Notes under the pieces: generated by a model
Seen by the model: the letters and a program-made list of their open reading frames with translations, nothing else
Database searches by the model: none
Told to the model about the DNA's origin: nothing
In this document: positions 10,385-18,577 of the stretch, one piece after another
Numbering within the stretch: the stretch's first letter is position 1
Layout: each line of letters begins with the position of its first letter
Assembly: GCF_027118995.1 (NCBI RefSeq)
Contig: NZ_CP098242.1
Coordinates: forward strand, 1,657,501-1,721,500
From: Oxalobacter vibrioformis
GTDB taxonomy: Bacteria > Pseudomonadota > Gammaproteobacteria > Burkholderiales > Burkholderiaceae_D
DNA: 64,000 nucleotides
Reading direction: 5' to 3'
Translations under genes and position numbers: made by a program

Positions 10385-10799
10385 TTCTTTTTTCCTCAGG
10401 GGTGAAAATTGCCTGAAAGAAACAATCCTTATTGTAAGCGATATTTACAATTAAGTTTGAAAGCTAAACTTTTGGCTTGGTGCAAGAGGAAATAACACTT
10501 GCCTTTTAAATGGTTGAGAATATATAAATTTTCAGAAAAGAAGAATGAGAGCTTTTGTAACGGTATGAAAACAATGAAAAATAAAATGATGCGTTTGCCT
10601 GATAACAAAAAATAAATTTTAAAAAAAGTGACATGTTCGGAAATTTTGAGGTATTCTATAATCATGCAGTATGCGATTAACGAGCCTCCTGTTATTCGCA
10701 AGCTGTAGTTTGTCTTATCCCCTGCCTAGAGTCATCCTGTCAGGCGGCCAAAAAATATCGCATCACAATATCTTCCACACACAATTCAACAGGTGCTTT
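10385..10799. other. AT-rich intergenic region without a convincing gene
   Basis: This stretch of more than 400 bases is markedly richer in A and T than its neighbours. The one minus-strand ORF in it (10429-10701) has no ribosome binding site and a hydrophobic, low-complexity translation, so I do not call it. TATAAT at 10657-10662 could be the -10 box for the gene starting at 10800, but no good -35 is seen. It probably also holds the promoter of the broken chemoreceptor gene. Confidence 0.5.
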
Positions 10800-11246
10800 A
10801 TGGACCAACTTAACCTCTATGACAAATCAGGCGGTGCCCTCGTGTACCTGAACAATGACAATTATATTTACCAGTATGGGGGAACACCGGTTGCATCCGT
10901 GCTGGATAGTGCAGTGTATGACCTGCAGGGAAACCATGTCGGATGGTTTTTCGATGGCTGGGTAACCGACGTGAACGGCAAAGCCATTCTGTACAGCAGG
11001 GGTTCCAGTATGCAGGCGATCCCGAAGCCGGGCATGCGGCCGGATCCCCCCAAAAAAGAAAGGAAGCCTGTCCCGGCGGCTCCGGAGAGAAAGCCGACGA
11101 ATACCATACCCGCAAAAATCACCACCTGGTCAAAGCAGGCAGCAGGGGATGTTTTGGGAACACCCATGGAATATGAAGTCCAGCCTAACTGGCAGTTTAT
11201 TGATATCCGTGATGTCATGATGAAAGGGCATGACGTCAAAAAATAA
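10800..11246 (+). CDS. hypothetical protein with 4-fold beta flower-like repeats
   Basis: 148 aa from ATG 10800 (AGGTG five bases upstream). The longer frame from 10671 looks like upstream noise. The first about 70 residues hold short repeats of the form LYDKSGGALVYL, YDLQGNHVGWFFDG and TDVNGKAILYS. These resemble the glycine-centred strands of the domain called 4-fold beta flower. A proline-rich linker (KPGMRPDPPKKERKPVPAAP) leads to a C-terminal tail. No signal peptide is seen. The function is unknown, and the domain name is from memory of the repeat pattern. Confidence 0.65.
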   Translation: MDQLNLYDKSGGALVYLNNDNYIYQYGGTPVASVLDSAVYDLQGNHVGWFFDGWVTDVNGKAILYSRGSSMQAIPKPGMRPDPPKKERKPVPAAPERKPTNTIPAKITTWSKQAAGDVLGTPMEYEVQPNWQFIDIRDVMMKGHDVKK

Positions 11247-11362
11247 AGACGTCTGTCCACAACAGCAGGCGTCCAATGTGCTATATCAGGCGATTGTCAG
11301 AGTGATTCACGCGGGGTGACCGGAAGGAGGGGGCAACCCCGCATCAGGTGAAAACCGTCAGG

Positions 11363-11947
11363 TTATTCGTGGAAAACTTTTGTCTTGTTAAGGGTATAAC
11401 CCCAGGGTAAACCGCTGTTTTTCCAGCCATTGACCAGACGCCAGTTTTTTTTCTCCCCTTCCTTGAGCGCGACGCCTTCAAATCCGTCGGTGACGATGTA
11501 AACCTTTGCATAGCCTTTGCCTTCCAGTGCTTTTGCACTCGGCGCACCACGTTCACCGCCGGATCGGCACATCAATATGACGGGACTGTTTTTCGTCAGG
11601 TTTCTGGATGCCAGTGCCCTGGCAATGCCTGCTTCAAAAGCCGGGTTGACCTCCATCATGAAAACGGATTTTTTGTCGTTCCATTTCTGGCGGTTGGCCG
11701 TCATATACGGGATATTAATGTCAACGACATCAGAAAATCCGGTAAACATGATCTCGATCGGATCACGGACATCGACCAGCAGTATGTTGTTGCCTAGCGC
11801 ACCGGTTTTCATCTCATAGGCTTCACGGGCATCCACATAAAGTCCCCAGGATGTCTGTTGTGCCGGGTCTTTCGGCGCATCTGCGGCCAAGGCCTGGGCC
11901 AGGATTCCCATACCCAAAAAAAACAGTATGATCAGTCTTTTCATCAT
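11363..11947 (-). CDS. exported rhodanese-like domain protein
   Basis: 194 aa with a clear signal peptide (MMKRLIILFFLGMGILAQALA). The rhodanese domain spans roughly residues 40-165: NILLVDVRDPIE early, and the active-site loop LMCRSGGERG with the catalytic Cys followed by a basic loop. Members transfer sulfane sulfur or act as thiol sensors in the periplasm. The start is preceded by AAAGGAAGAA. The gene stands alone, and the substrate is not known. Confidence 0.85.
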   Translation of the reverse strand: MMKRLIILFFLGMGILAQALAADAPKDPAQQTSWGLYVDAREAYEMKTGALGNNILLVDVRDPIEIMFTGFSDVVDINIPYMTANRQKWNDKKSVFMMEVNPAFEAGIARALASRNLTKNSPVILMCRSGGERGAPSAKALEGKGYAKVYIVTDGFEGVALKEGEKKNWRLVNGWKNSGLPWGYTLNKTKVFHE

Positions 11948-12212
11948 TTCTTCCTTTTAAAGTCGGTGTTTTGCCGTGCGGGGCGGGAAATCAAACCGGT
12001 CACTCTGCCTGACGGTTTGACGACATGCGCTTAACCATACCATATATCATCTGATCAGACCCGGAGCGGCTCAGGGGGATTGCCAGGATGCGCAGAAATG
12101 CGCCGATGCTGTTTTTGCCCCGAGTATTGAGAACAAAAAAATATCCGCTGAATGATGGCGCGGATTACAATAGAAGCATGAAACACACGCACCACAATGC
12201 AATGGGGGATCA

Positions 12213-12380
12213 ATGAGTAACTGGGATATGTGCTTTTACTGCAAAATGAAAGTATGTTCACTGGATGAGTGCCCAAGCCGGGACAGAAAAACATACGTCA
12301 TGCCATCCAGCAAACCAAAACCACAAGTACCGGATGATTCCCGCATGCAAAGCCCGCAAAAGCCGTTGCATGGGGCTTGA
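12213..12380 (+). CDS. small cysteine-rich hypothetical protein, 55 aa
   Basis: ATG 12213 follows GGGGGATCA. The N-terminal half is MSNWDMCFYCKMKVCSLDEC, with a CxxC pair and two more cysteines, which suggests a small metal site. The C-terminal half is proline-rich and polar. It is too short for most ORF calls, but the ribosome binding site and the cysteine spacing favour a real gene. The family is unknown. Confidence 0.5.
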   Translation: MSNWDMCFYCKMKVCSLDECPSRDRKTYVMPSSKPKPQVPDDSRMQSPQKPLHGA

Positions 12381-12444
12381 ACGTCCGCGTTACTTATTCC
12401 CTTGCCGCCCTTTCAGTATCCTCCCCATTTTTCAGGAGGAAAGC

Positions 12445-12498
12445 ATGCGTTTAGCCAATTGGATTCGGTCATTATGCCTGGCAAGGGCTATTGCATAA
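12445..12498 (+). other. possible 17-codon mini-ORF with a strong ribosome binding site
   Basis: ATG 12445 is preceded by AGGAGGAAAGC, the best Shine-Dalgarno sequence in the area. The frame MRLANWIRSLCLARAIA ends with TAA at 12498. It may be the remains of a longer gene, a small peptide, or chance. No gene follows on the same strand for it to regulate. Confidence 0.25.
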
Positions 12499-12516
12499 CA
12501 GCCAAAATATTCGGGC

Positions 12517-12735
12517 TCAATCACCGGCCGATTTCAGCAAATCATACTGTTCGGTCGCCCATACATAAATGACGCCACAGGGAGTCAAAAACGGTTCTTT
12601 CCATATGTTGACTTTCTCGCTGCCAACAGGAATTTCCGCTGACTCGCCATGCTTTTCATATGGGAATTCGACAAATCTTACCTCTTCAAGGTGTCCGTCA
12701 CAGTGCCGCATTTCATTGATACAGAAAACCCTCAT
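12517..12735 (-). CDS. hypothetical protein, 72 aa
   Basis: ATG 12735 is preceded by AAAGGACAAGAC, a good ribosome binding site. The protein (MRVFCINEMRHCDGHLEEVR...) is soluble, with two cysteines near the N-terminus and an aromatic C-terminal part (CGVIYVWATEQYDLL). I do not recognise the family. It is flanked by other small unknown genes. Confidence 0.6.
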   Translation of the reverse strand: MRVFCINEMRHCDGHLEEVRFVEFPYEKHGESAEIPVGSEKVNIWKEPFLTPCGVIYVWATEQYDLLKSAGD

Positions 12736-12914
12736 GTCTTGTCCTTTTAATGTGCGCCATCAAAACAGGCGCAGCGGAGTTTGTATAGCGTCATTATAGG
12801 GCCAGGGATTATTGCTCACAGGTTTTTGATTTGCGCCCCTTCTTTGATGATGAACGGTCTATGGTTAATATAGGGTATTGAAGTGAATATACGGCAAGGG
12901 ATCCAGGGGGGTAT

Positions 12915-13160
12915 ATGGTGGAAGGCGAAAAGCTGCAATCCGTAAGAGATGAAAAAACAGGCCTGCTTGTATTGCGCACTGCCGAAGGAAAACCTGTTGG
13001 AACAATCGGCACTGTCAGAAACATTTCCGGTGCGGGCATCATTGAGCCCGGCAGCTTCATCGACCGGACCAAATATATATTTGTCACTACAGCAGGAGAA
13101 ATTGAACAAGGCGTCTTCTATGCAACGGAAGAGGACGCCTTGTTCTTCCCTGTTTACTGA
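12915..13160 (+). CDS. hypothetical protein, 81 aa
   Basis: ATG 12915 follows CAGGGGGGTAT. The translation alternates strands and turns (LLVLRTAEGKPVGTIGTV, YIFVTTAGEIEQGVFYATEE) and looks like a small all-beta protein. There is no signal peptide. The overlapping minus-strand ORFs have poorer starts and composition. The function is unknown. It precedes the SGNH hydrolase gene by 39 bases on the same strand and could share its transcript. Confidence 0.55.
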   Translation: MVEGEKLQSVRDEKTGLLVLRTAEGKPVGTIGTVRNISGAGIIEPGSFIDRTKYIFVTTAGEIEQGVFYATEEDALFFPVY

Positions 13161-13199
13161 GGTGCTATCGGTAGTGCTTAAAAATGTCTGGAAGCGTGT

Positions 13200-13793
13200 A
13201 TGCATCTTTTGTGTTTAGGAGATTCCATTTGTTACGGCGACGGGGTGCACCCGGATCAGGCCTGGGTATCCCTGCTGGCTGCGGAACTGGCGCAGCGTCA
13301 CCCCGCAGTGCGGGTACATAACGCGGGCGTTAATGGCGAAACGGTACAGGGCGGCCTGTGGCGTTTGTCCGAATGCCTGGTGCCGCTTGTACCGGATCTG
13401 CTCTATGTGCAGTTCGGACTTAACGACGCCTGGATCAACATCTGCTCTGCCGAGGAATACACGGACATGATGTGGGAGATCGTGTTCCGGGCGTTGGAAA
13501 GCGGCGTACGGGCCGTGGTGGTGGGAACCAACCATCCCGTGTGGGCGGGACAGGACGTATACGGCGCCGCCGATTATCCGCAACGTGTCCGGCATTTCAA
13601 TGCCAGCTTGCGGAGCCGTTTTGCACTGGCGCCGGAACGCGTATCTCTGGCGGACGCCGAGGCGCACTGGGATGGGCTCGGCAGCAGAGAGGCGCTCGTT
13701 CCCCTTCTGCAAGCCGATGGCGTGCACTTGAGCTCTCAGGGTAACCGCGTCTACGCTAATTTTCTGCTGCCCGTGTTTGAATGGTCGCTCTGA
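13200..13793 (+). CDS. SGNH/GDSL-family hydrolase
   Basis: 197 aa with the four family blocks: LGDSICYGDG (nucleophile Ser), the Gly block NAGVNGETVQGG, the Asn block FGLNDAW, and the catalytic pair in LQADGVHLSSQG (Asp and His). These hydrolases cleave esters of varied substrates. No signal peptide is visible, so it is likely cytoplasmic. The local GC is higher than around it. It is the last chromosomal gene before the tRNA-His island, whose left repeat starts 30 bases after the stop. Confidence 0.88.
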   Translation: MHLLCLGDSICYGDGVHPDQAWVSLLAAELAQRHPAVRVHNAGVNGETVQGGLWRLSECLVPLVPDLLYVQFGLNDAWINICSAEEYTDMMWEIVFRALESGVRAVVVGTNHPVWAGQDVYGAADYPQRVRHFNASLRSRFALAPERVSLADAEAHWDGLGSREALVPLLQADGVHLSSQGNRVYANFLLPVFEWSL

Positions 13794-13822
13794 GATGTTC
13801 GCGCCCGAAATTTCAATTTATC

Positions 13823-13839
13823 ACTGACGGGGATCGAAC
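13823..13839. repeat. attachment-site core, copy 1 (left end of element A)
   Basis: ACTGACGGGGATCGAAC, identical to the 3' part of tRNA-His at 34251-34267 and to the copy at 23524-23540. The DNA to its right (up to about 13930) resembles that to the right of copy 2: CGATTTTTG..., then GATTGCTACTC or ATTTGCTACTC. This suggests equivalent left ends of two related integrations. Confidence 0.85.
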
Positions 13840-13958
13840 GATTTGCTGTAGTCCGCTTTGGCGCTTGGTTTGCGCTTTTCGATTTTTGGAAATACTGCAA
13901 AAAATACTGTAAAAAAGTATTGCTACTCAGGTAAACAAGACATGGAAACAACGGCGCT

Positions 13959-14288
13959 TCATACGTCAAGCTGTTCGATTTCAATGCCAAGCGCAACAGC
14001 GATTTTCTCTTTTGATGCCTTTCTCAATCTCAGACTATTTTCCTGTTTGGTGTAAGCAGCCTGGGATATGCCAAGCCTTTCAGCCACTTCACTTTGCGTA
14101 AGCCCAAGATATTCCCGCCAGGCACGAATAGGCGTCATATCCAGCTTAATGACTTTTCCGACAACCTCATTGGGAATGGTAGGGGACTTTTTTCCAGTCA
14201 AAGAGACATACTCATGGTAAGGAATAACGGCAAAAGCAGGAAGGCCGTCGCTTCCTTTCAGAATTTGAACATTAGTACGTGCTTTCAT
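13959..14288 (-). CDS. XRE-family antitoxin of a RelE-type pair
   Basis: 109 aa from ATG 14288 (GGTGGGAAAACGAA upstream). The N-terminal part (VQILKGSDGLPAFAVIPYHEY) is like antitoxins that bind RelE toxins. The C-terminal part is a Cro/CI helix-turn-helix (REYLGLTQSEVAERLGISQAAYTKQE). It overlaps the end of the toxin gene by 17 bases in another frame, so the two are co-translated in toxin-first order, as in HigBA-like systems. It should bind the inverted repeat at 14553-14587 and repress its own operon. Confidence 0.85.
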   Translation of the reverse strand: MKARTNVQILKGSDGLPAFAVIPYHEYVSLTGKKSPTIPNEVVGKVIKLDMTPIRAWREYLGLTQSEVAERLGISQAAYTKQENSLRLRKASKEKIAVALGIEIEQLDV

Positions 14289-14544
14289 TTCGTTTTCCCA
14301 CCTGCACAATATTGATAATGATAGGGCTTCCGCTTTGGTCTATTTCAAAGATAACCCGAAAGTCTCCAACACGAAGACGATAACCATCACGGCCTTGCAA
14401 TTTCTTGATATCGGCATTGCAAGAGGGCCATGTGGCAAGAAGCTGAACAGCGTCATAGATCGTTTCACGCAAGCCCTTGCTCTGGATTTTGCGTAACTGC
14501 CGAAATGCCTTTGGCTGCCATTCAATCGTGTTCATGTTCGCCAT
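14272..14544 (-). CDS. RelE/ParE-superfamily toxin
   Basis: 90 aa (87 if the second ATG at 14535 is used). It has the typical compact fold signature: IEWQPKAFRQLRKIQSKGLRE, then ADIKKLQGRDGYRLRVGDFRVIFEID. The L.G..GYRLRVGDFRVIF block is the core of RelE-type mRNA interferases. Basic residues expected for catalysis are present (Arg in YRLR and DFRV), but the mode of action is inferred only. It is the first gene of the toxin-antitoxin operon. Confidence 0.87.
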   Translation of the reverse strand: MANMNTIEWQPKAFRQLRKIQSKGLRETIYDAVQLLATWPSCNADIKKLQGRDGYRLRVGDFRVIFEIDQSGSPIIINIVQVGKRNESTY

Positions 14545-14552
14545 TATATCCC

Positions 14553-14587
14553 AAATATAACCTTAATAAGGGAAAATGGTTATATTT
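14553..14587. promoter_or_regulatory. operator of the toxin-antitoxin operon
   Basis: A perfect inverted repeat: AAATATAACC at 14553-14562 and GGTTATATTT at 14578-14587, with 15 bases between. It lies immediately upstream of the toxin start codon. The position and symmetry fit autoregulation by the helix-turn-helix antitoxin. Confidence 0.75.
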
Positions 14588-14756
14588 GCATCAGAAATGC
14601 CGGGTTTTCGGAGTGGTGGTTTTTGAGGAAGACCCTCCCTCATTCGGTCACATCAATGAAGCCTGACCGATTGGCTTGACGCTTATCCCGTAAGGTAATG
14701 AAAGCATTTGCTGATATAGAATAATCGATGATAACCAGTATATAAGGGGACAAGTC

Positions 14757-14969
14757 GTGGGTGAATGGGTGAACCTAGACCAGGAAGAAATAAGAGAAAT
14801 CAAAACCGAGGCAGCCTTTGGTGGGGTATGGTCTGATCGTATTAGTCGTGCACTTGCGTTTAAATTGCTGGATCGATCCAATCCATATTTTTGCAGATTC
14901 AGCGTGTTAGATGAAATAAATCATCTAGAGGAGAAGTGGCCCCGGGAATTAGGACAGATTTATAAGTGA
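14757..14969 (+). pseudogene. hypothetical gene cut by IS copy 1
   Basis: GTG 14757 follows AAGGGGACAAGTC. The first about 58 codons (MGEWVNLDQEEIREIKTEAA...) are native. From 14932 the frame runs into the IS and ends at an IS-borne stop at 14969, giving a hybrid tail KWPRELGQIYK. The original 3' end is not found on the far side of the IS, so it was removed with the deleted prophage segment. The native part begins like small phage or mobile-element proteins with a WSDRISRAL stretch, and I do not recognise it. Confidence 0.55.
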
Positions 14970-15019
14970 GTTTTTTGCTTCACAATAGTGGCTGCGAAGC
15001 AGTCAAAGGGAGCGAAATC

Positions 15020-15325
15020 ATGAGCAAAAGAAGCAGAAGAAACCATTCAAGCGTATTCAAGGGCAAAGTGGCGCTGGCGGCGCTCAGGGGAGACAGGACG
15101 ATAGCCGAGATAGCACAACAGTATGAAATTCACCCCAACCTGGTCACCGAATGGAAACGACAGTTGCAAGAGAACGCTGGCCATGTTTTTGAAGGCAAGA
15201 AGCCCGTTGGCAAGGCAGATCCGGATTTGAAGGTACTGCATGCCAAGATTGGTCAACAGGCGCTGGAAATCGATTTTTTAAGCGGCGCGCTCACCAAGGC
15301 GGGATTGCTGAGCGCAAAAGAATGA
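15020..15325 (+). CDS. IS3-family transposase OrfA (copy 1)
   Basis: 101 aa from ATG 15020 (AGGGAGCGAAATC upstream). It has a helix-turn-helix (FKGKVALAALRGDRTIAEIA, QYEIHPNLVTEWKRQLQ) and a C-terminal helix (LKVLHAKIGQQALEIDFLSG). It overlaps orfB by four bases (ATGA). Confidence 0.9.
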   Translation: MSKRSRRNHSSVFKGKVALAALRGDRTIAEIAQQYEIHPNLVTEWKRQLQENAGHVFEGKKPVGKADPDLKVLHAKIGQQALEIDFLSGALTKAGLLSAKE

Positions 15326-16151
15326 TAGACCGTACCCACAACTTGTCGGTTGTCCGGCAATGCCAGATATTGTCACTTTCCAGATCGACGGCCTACTACC
15401 GATCCTGTGAGACAAGGCCGGAAGACCTTGCTCTCATGCGCCGAATGGACGAGTTGCATCTTGAGTATCCGTTTGCGGGCAGCCGGATGCTGCGCGACCT
15501 GTTGCGTTTTGAGGGGTATGAAGTTGGCAGAAAGCGCATTGGCACGCTGATGAAGAAGATGGGGATATCGGCGATCTACAGGAAGCCCAATACCAGTCGG
15601 CGTCATCCGGCCCATCCGGTTTATCCGTACCTGCTGCGCAATTGGAGATCACCCGTCCCAATCATGTGTGGGCAGGAGACATCACCTATATTCCGATGAA
15701 ACGCGGGTTTGTTTATCTGTTCGCCGTGATGGATTGGGCCAGCCGCAAAGTGCTGTCCTGGCGTATATCGAACACCCTGACAGCGGACTTCTGTATCGAA
15801 GCACTCGAGGAAGCAATCCACCGCCATGACAGGCCGGATATCTTCAATACCGACCAGGGCAGTCAGTTCACCAGCCTGGAATTTACGCAGCTGCTCAAAG
15901 CCCATCAGATTGCCATCAGCATGGATGGCAAGGGTGCCTGGCGGGATAACGTGTTTGTTGAGCGCCTGTGGAAAACCCTCAAGTATGAGGATATTTATCT
16001 GCGTGCCTATGACACGGTAAGCGCGGTAAAACAGGGGATCGGGCGCTATCTTGATTTTTATAACCGGAAACGGCCACACCAATCGCTTGACGGCATACCA
16101 CCGGATCGGTTTTACTATGACAACCTGCACCAGCCGGAAATGGCAGCGTAG
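15322..16151 (+). pseudogene. IS3-family transposase OrfB, frameshifted (copy 1)
   Basis: The first part (15322-15699) carries the HTH_21 region (FAGSRMLRDLLRFEGYEVGR) and runs out of frame after YPYLLRN. The second part (from about 15642) carries an intact DDE core: HVWAGDITYIP, NTDQGSQFTS and WRDNVFVERLWKTLKYE. Adding one T at about 15640 (AATTTGGAG) joins them as LLRNLEITRPNHVW. One base has thus been lost between the two domains. Copy 2 has the same lesion. No slippery sequence is obvious at the break, so the transposase is probably not made. Confidence 0.8.
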
Positions 16152-16285
16152 GTGATGAACGGGTTACCCACCGCACTCGCCTCCAGCACCTTTATTGCTG
16201 AAGGCGGCACCGTGGATAACCCTTTAACCGCAAGGAACACACTTAAGCAGGACAAAATCCTGTCCAAACAATCGGAGCCACTTCT

Positions 16286-16408
16286 CCTGCAGAAAGTGAA
16301 AGCATGCTGCTGGCAAACCTGTGCGGGATTTCCCAGGACACCCTTTATGACCTGCCGTTGAAGGATTACAAACTTTTGCAGACGGCTTTTTTAGGTTTTT
16401 TGGCATAA
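16286..16408 (+). pseudogene. phage tail assembly chaperone (gpE/gp41-like), N-terminus cut by IS copy 1
   Basis: Immediately after the IS the open frame reads ESESMLLANLCGISQDTLYD, then LPLKDYKLLQTAFLGFLA and stop. This is the C-terminal end of the small tail chaperone placed before the tape measure gene in P2-like and Mu-like phages (pattern L..L.GL....L..L...D...LQ....GFL). About 50 N-terminal residues are missing. The last codons hold two -1 slippery heptamers, as expected for this gene class. Confidence 0.75.
16387..16402 (+). promoter_or_regulatory. tandem -1 frameshift heptamers T_TTT_TTA and T_TTT_TTG
   Basis: In the chaperone frame, GCT TTT TTA GGT TTT TTG GCA TAA holds T TTT TTA (16387-16393) and T TTT TTG (16396-16402). 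Both fit X XXY YYZ. A one-base slip back enters a frame that stays open to 16602. This is the G/GT-type recoding used by many tailed phages to make two tail chaperones in a set ratio. Confidence 0.75.
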
Positions 16409-16602
16409 TCCTGCCGGTTGATGAGTTTAAGGCACCCCTTCCGGCAGGCGCACTTTACCAGGCGCTTTTACCGCTTGACCACATAAGGCACTGCATACTG
16501 GCCCTGGCAAGTCATACCGGGTGGAGCCGTGCCGAAATCATCGCTTTAGGCATTTCTGAATTTCTCTGGTGGGTAAGGGGGCTGCCAAAAAATGGCAACT
16601 AA
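16402..16602 (+). CDS. phage tail chaperone extension (E'-like), reached by -1 frameshift
   Basis: The frame is open from the slippery region to TAA 16600-16602 and has no start codon suited to independent translation. The end RHCILALASHTGWSRAEIIA, LGISEFLWWVRG matches the pattern of E'-type proteins, which are short, contain a W...I..L...E...W core and overlap the tape measure gene. It would be made as a fusion to the upstream chaperone. The upstream gene has lost its N-terminus, so it is likely silent now. Confidence 0.65.
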   Translation, partial: GIILPVDEFKAPLPAGALYQALLPLDHIRHCILALASHTGWSRAEIIALGISEFLWWVRGLPKNGN

Positions 16603-18577
16603 AAATCTATCAGCAACCATCACCATAGGGGGACTTGTTGGAAGTTCCCTTAAATCCGCTTTTGGGCAAACCGAAAGGGGTGTAGACCAGATTGGCAGTA
16701 AAGTTAAGCAGCTGACTGCCAGGCAAAAAGAACTCAATAACGTCATCAAACAGCAGGAGCAGCTGGGGCGCGCAGGATCCGCACTCAAAGTCCAGTATGC
16801 ACAGAAGGAACTGGCGGCACTTGATAAACAGATTGCCAAACTCACCCGCATAAACAATCTTGAAAAAGCCCGCCAGGCCAACGCGGCAAGGGTATCAGAA
16901 GCCCGCTCAAAAATGGTTGGCGCAACCGTGGGTTTTGCGATAGCTGCCGCCCCCCTGGTTGGTGCCGCAAAGGTAGCATCTGATTTCCAGTATGAAATGC
17001 AGATGATCGGCAATACAGCCGATATGACAAGCGCCGAAATCCTTGCCCTTGGCAATTCCATCCTTGAGTTAAGTTCCCAAACCGGACAATCATCACAGAA
17101 CGTACAGAAGGCCATGGGCTTTTTGGTGGTTGCCGGTATGGACGCCAAAACAGCAGAAGCCAGCCTTTTCAATATCGGCAAAACGGCAACGGCTGCCGGC
17201 GCCGAAATTGAGGATGTGGCAAAAGCGGCATTCACCCTGGTTGATTCCTTGAATATCAAACCGGGCCAGGAGTTGCAGGATGCCCTGGATACCCTTTCTG
17301 TGGCGGGTAAAGAGGGAAATGTAGAACTGAAGGACATGGCCGCGCAGCTGCCGGTTTTGGGCGCCAGCTTCAAGGCTATGCAGATGGGCGGACGCGAAGC
17401 GGCAGCAACCATGGGCGCGGCCCTGGAAGTGGCAAGAAAGGGCGCAGGGGATGCCAACGAGGCGGCCAACAACCTGAAGAATTTCATGCAGAAGATCGTG
17501 AGCCCGGTAACACTGAAACGGGCTCAGAAGAATTTTGGTATTGATCTTTACAAGGTGATTTCTGACGCGCAATCAAAGGGACAAAACCCGTTTGAGGCCG
17601 CCATGGAAGCGGCCATGAAAGCCACCCAGGGCGATCAGAAAAAAATCGGTGAATTGTTCAATGATACCCAGGTACAGAATTTCTTCCGGGCGGCTTCGCA
17701 GAACTGGGACGAATACCGGCGCATCAAGGATAAGGCGCTGACGGCTACCGGTGTTGTGGATGAAGATTTTGCAAAGATCATGACCACATCCCGGATGCAG
17801 ATGGAGATTTTCAAGAATGAGGCCGGACGGCTGGGCATTACGGTAGGCAGCCTGCTTTTGCCCATGCTCAATGATACGCTTTCTGTAGTCACCCCGATTG
17901 TTGGAAGCATTGCCAAATTCGCCCAGGAAAACCCGAAGCTGGTTAAAACCATCATTGCCGTTGGTGGCGGCCTGCTGGCGTTTAATGTGGCAACAGCTGC
18001 TGCCCGCTGGGGTGTCCTTTCGCTGATAGGTGCCGGGCTCAAATTGTACGGAAACATCCTGGCAATCCCTGGCGCAATTGGCAAGGTTGGCACTGCCATG
18101 CGCGTCCTGGGCACCATATTCACGACAACACCCGTCGGCCTGGTAATTCTAGGCATTGCGCTGGGCGCCACCCTGATGATTGCATACTGGGACAAGGTGG
18201 GCATTTTCTTCAAGAAGCTATGGGAAGGTATTACCTTCATTTTTACCAAGTCCTATGACTTCATTGTCGGCAAGATTAAAACACTGCTTAACTGGTTTGA
18301 AAAAGCTGGCCAGGCCAATGCGGATGCCTTTGGCGGTGAAAGTGCCGGCATCAGTTCGGAAACCTATCAGAACTTCGGGCGCAAGGATTTACCACAGCCT
18401 GCCATGGCGGGCGCACGTTCCGGCCAGGTGGTAAACGATAACAGTCAAAACACCACCAACATTTACCAGCAACCAGGCCAGGATCCGAAAGCACTGGCAG
18501 ATGAGATGGAAAAACGGCGGGCGCAGCGTGCCGGTGTATCCGCGCGCAGTTCCTACGCAGACGGGACTGGATTATGA
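16592..18577 (+). CDS. phage tail tape measure protein
   Basis: 661 aa, short for the family but with its usual design. It has a coiled-coil N-terminus (GSKVKQLTARQKELNNVIKQ), the TP901/PhageMin core (FQYEMQMIGNTADMTSAEI, LGASFKAMQMGGREAAATMG), hydrophobic helices at about residues 430-530 (VKTIIAVGGGLLAFNVATAA, TTPVGLVILGIALGATLMIA) and a polar C-terminal tail. It sets tail length in P2-like contractile tails. The ATG overlaps the E'-like frame by 11 bases, and the stop overlaps the next ATG (ATGA). It appears intact. Confidence 0.9.
   Translation: MATKNLSATITIGGLVGSSLKSAFGQTERGVDQIGSKVKQLTARQKELNNVIKQQEQLGRAGSALKVQYAQKELAALDKQIAKLTRINNLEKARQANAARVSEARSKMVGATVGFAIAAAPLVGAAKVASDFQYEMQMIGNTADMTSAEILALGNSILELSSQTGQSSQNVQKAMGFLVVAGMDAKTAEASLFNIGKTATAAGAEIEDVAKAAFTLVDSLNIKPGQELQDALDTLSVAGKEGNVELKDMAAQLPVLGASFKAMQMGGREAAATMGAALEVARKGAGDANEAANNLKNFMQKIVSPVTLKRAQKNFGIDLYKVISDAQSKGQNPFEAAMEAAMKATQGDQKKIGELFNDTQVQNFFRAASQNWDEYRRIKDKALTATGVVDEDFAKIMTTSRMQMEIFKNEAGRLGITVGSLLLPMLNDTLSVVTPIVGSIAKFAQENPKLVKTIIAVGGGLLAFNVATAAARWGVLSLIGAGLKLYGNILAIPGAIGKVGTAMRVLGTIFTTTPVGLVILGIALGATLMIAYWDKVGIFFKKLWEGITFIFTKSYDFIVGKIKTLLNWFEKAGQANADAFGGESAGISSETYQNFGRKDLPQPAMAGARSGQVVNDNSQNTTNIYQQPGQDPKALADEMEKRRAQRAGVSARSSYADGTGL

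Larger units (their letters stand above)
14932..16285 (+). mobile_element. IS3-family element, copy 1 (1354 bp)
   Basis: The ends are AGAAGTGGC at 14932-14940 and GCCACTTCT at 16277-16285. The inverted repeats continue imperfectly inwards (left CCGGGAATTAGGACAG, right complement CCGATTGTTTGGACAG). It appears identical to copy 2 at 21811-23164 over its whole length. It has no target-site duplication: the flanks are AGG and CCT. The left flank is a hypothetical gene and the right flank the middle of a phage tail gene. This copy therefore marks a deletion junction and not a simple insertion. Confidence 0.92.

Noticed and set aside
10429..10701. 90-codon hydrophobic ORF in AT-rich DNA
   Set aside because: No ribosome binding site, biased composition, and it spans a likely promoter region.
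16546..17487. 313-codon minus-strand ORF rich in Ser and Ala
   Set aside because: Antisense shadow of the tape measure gene.
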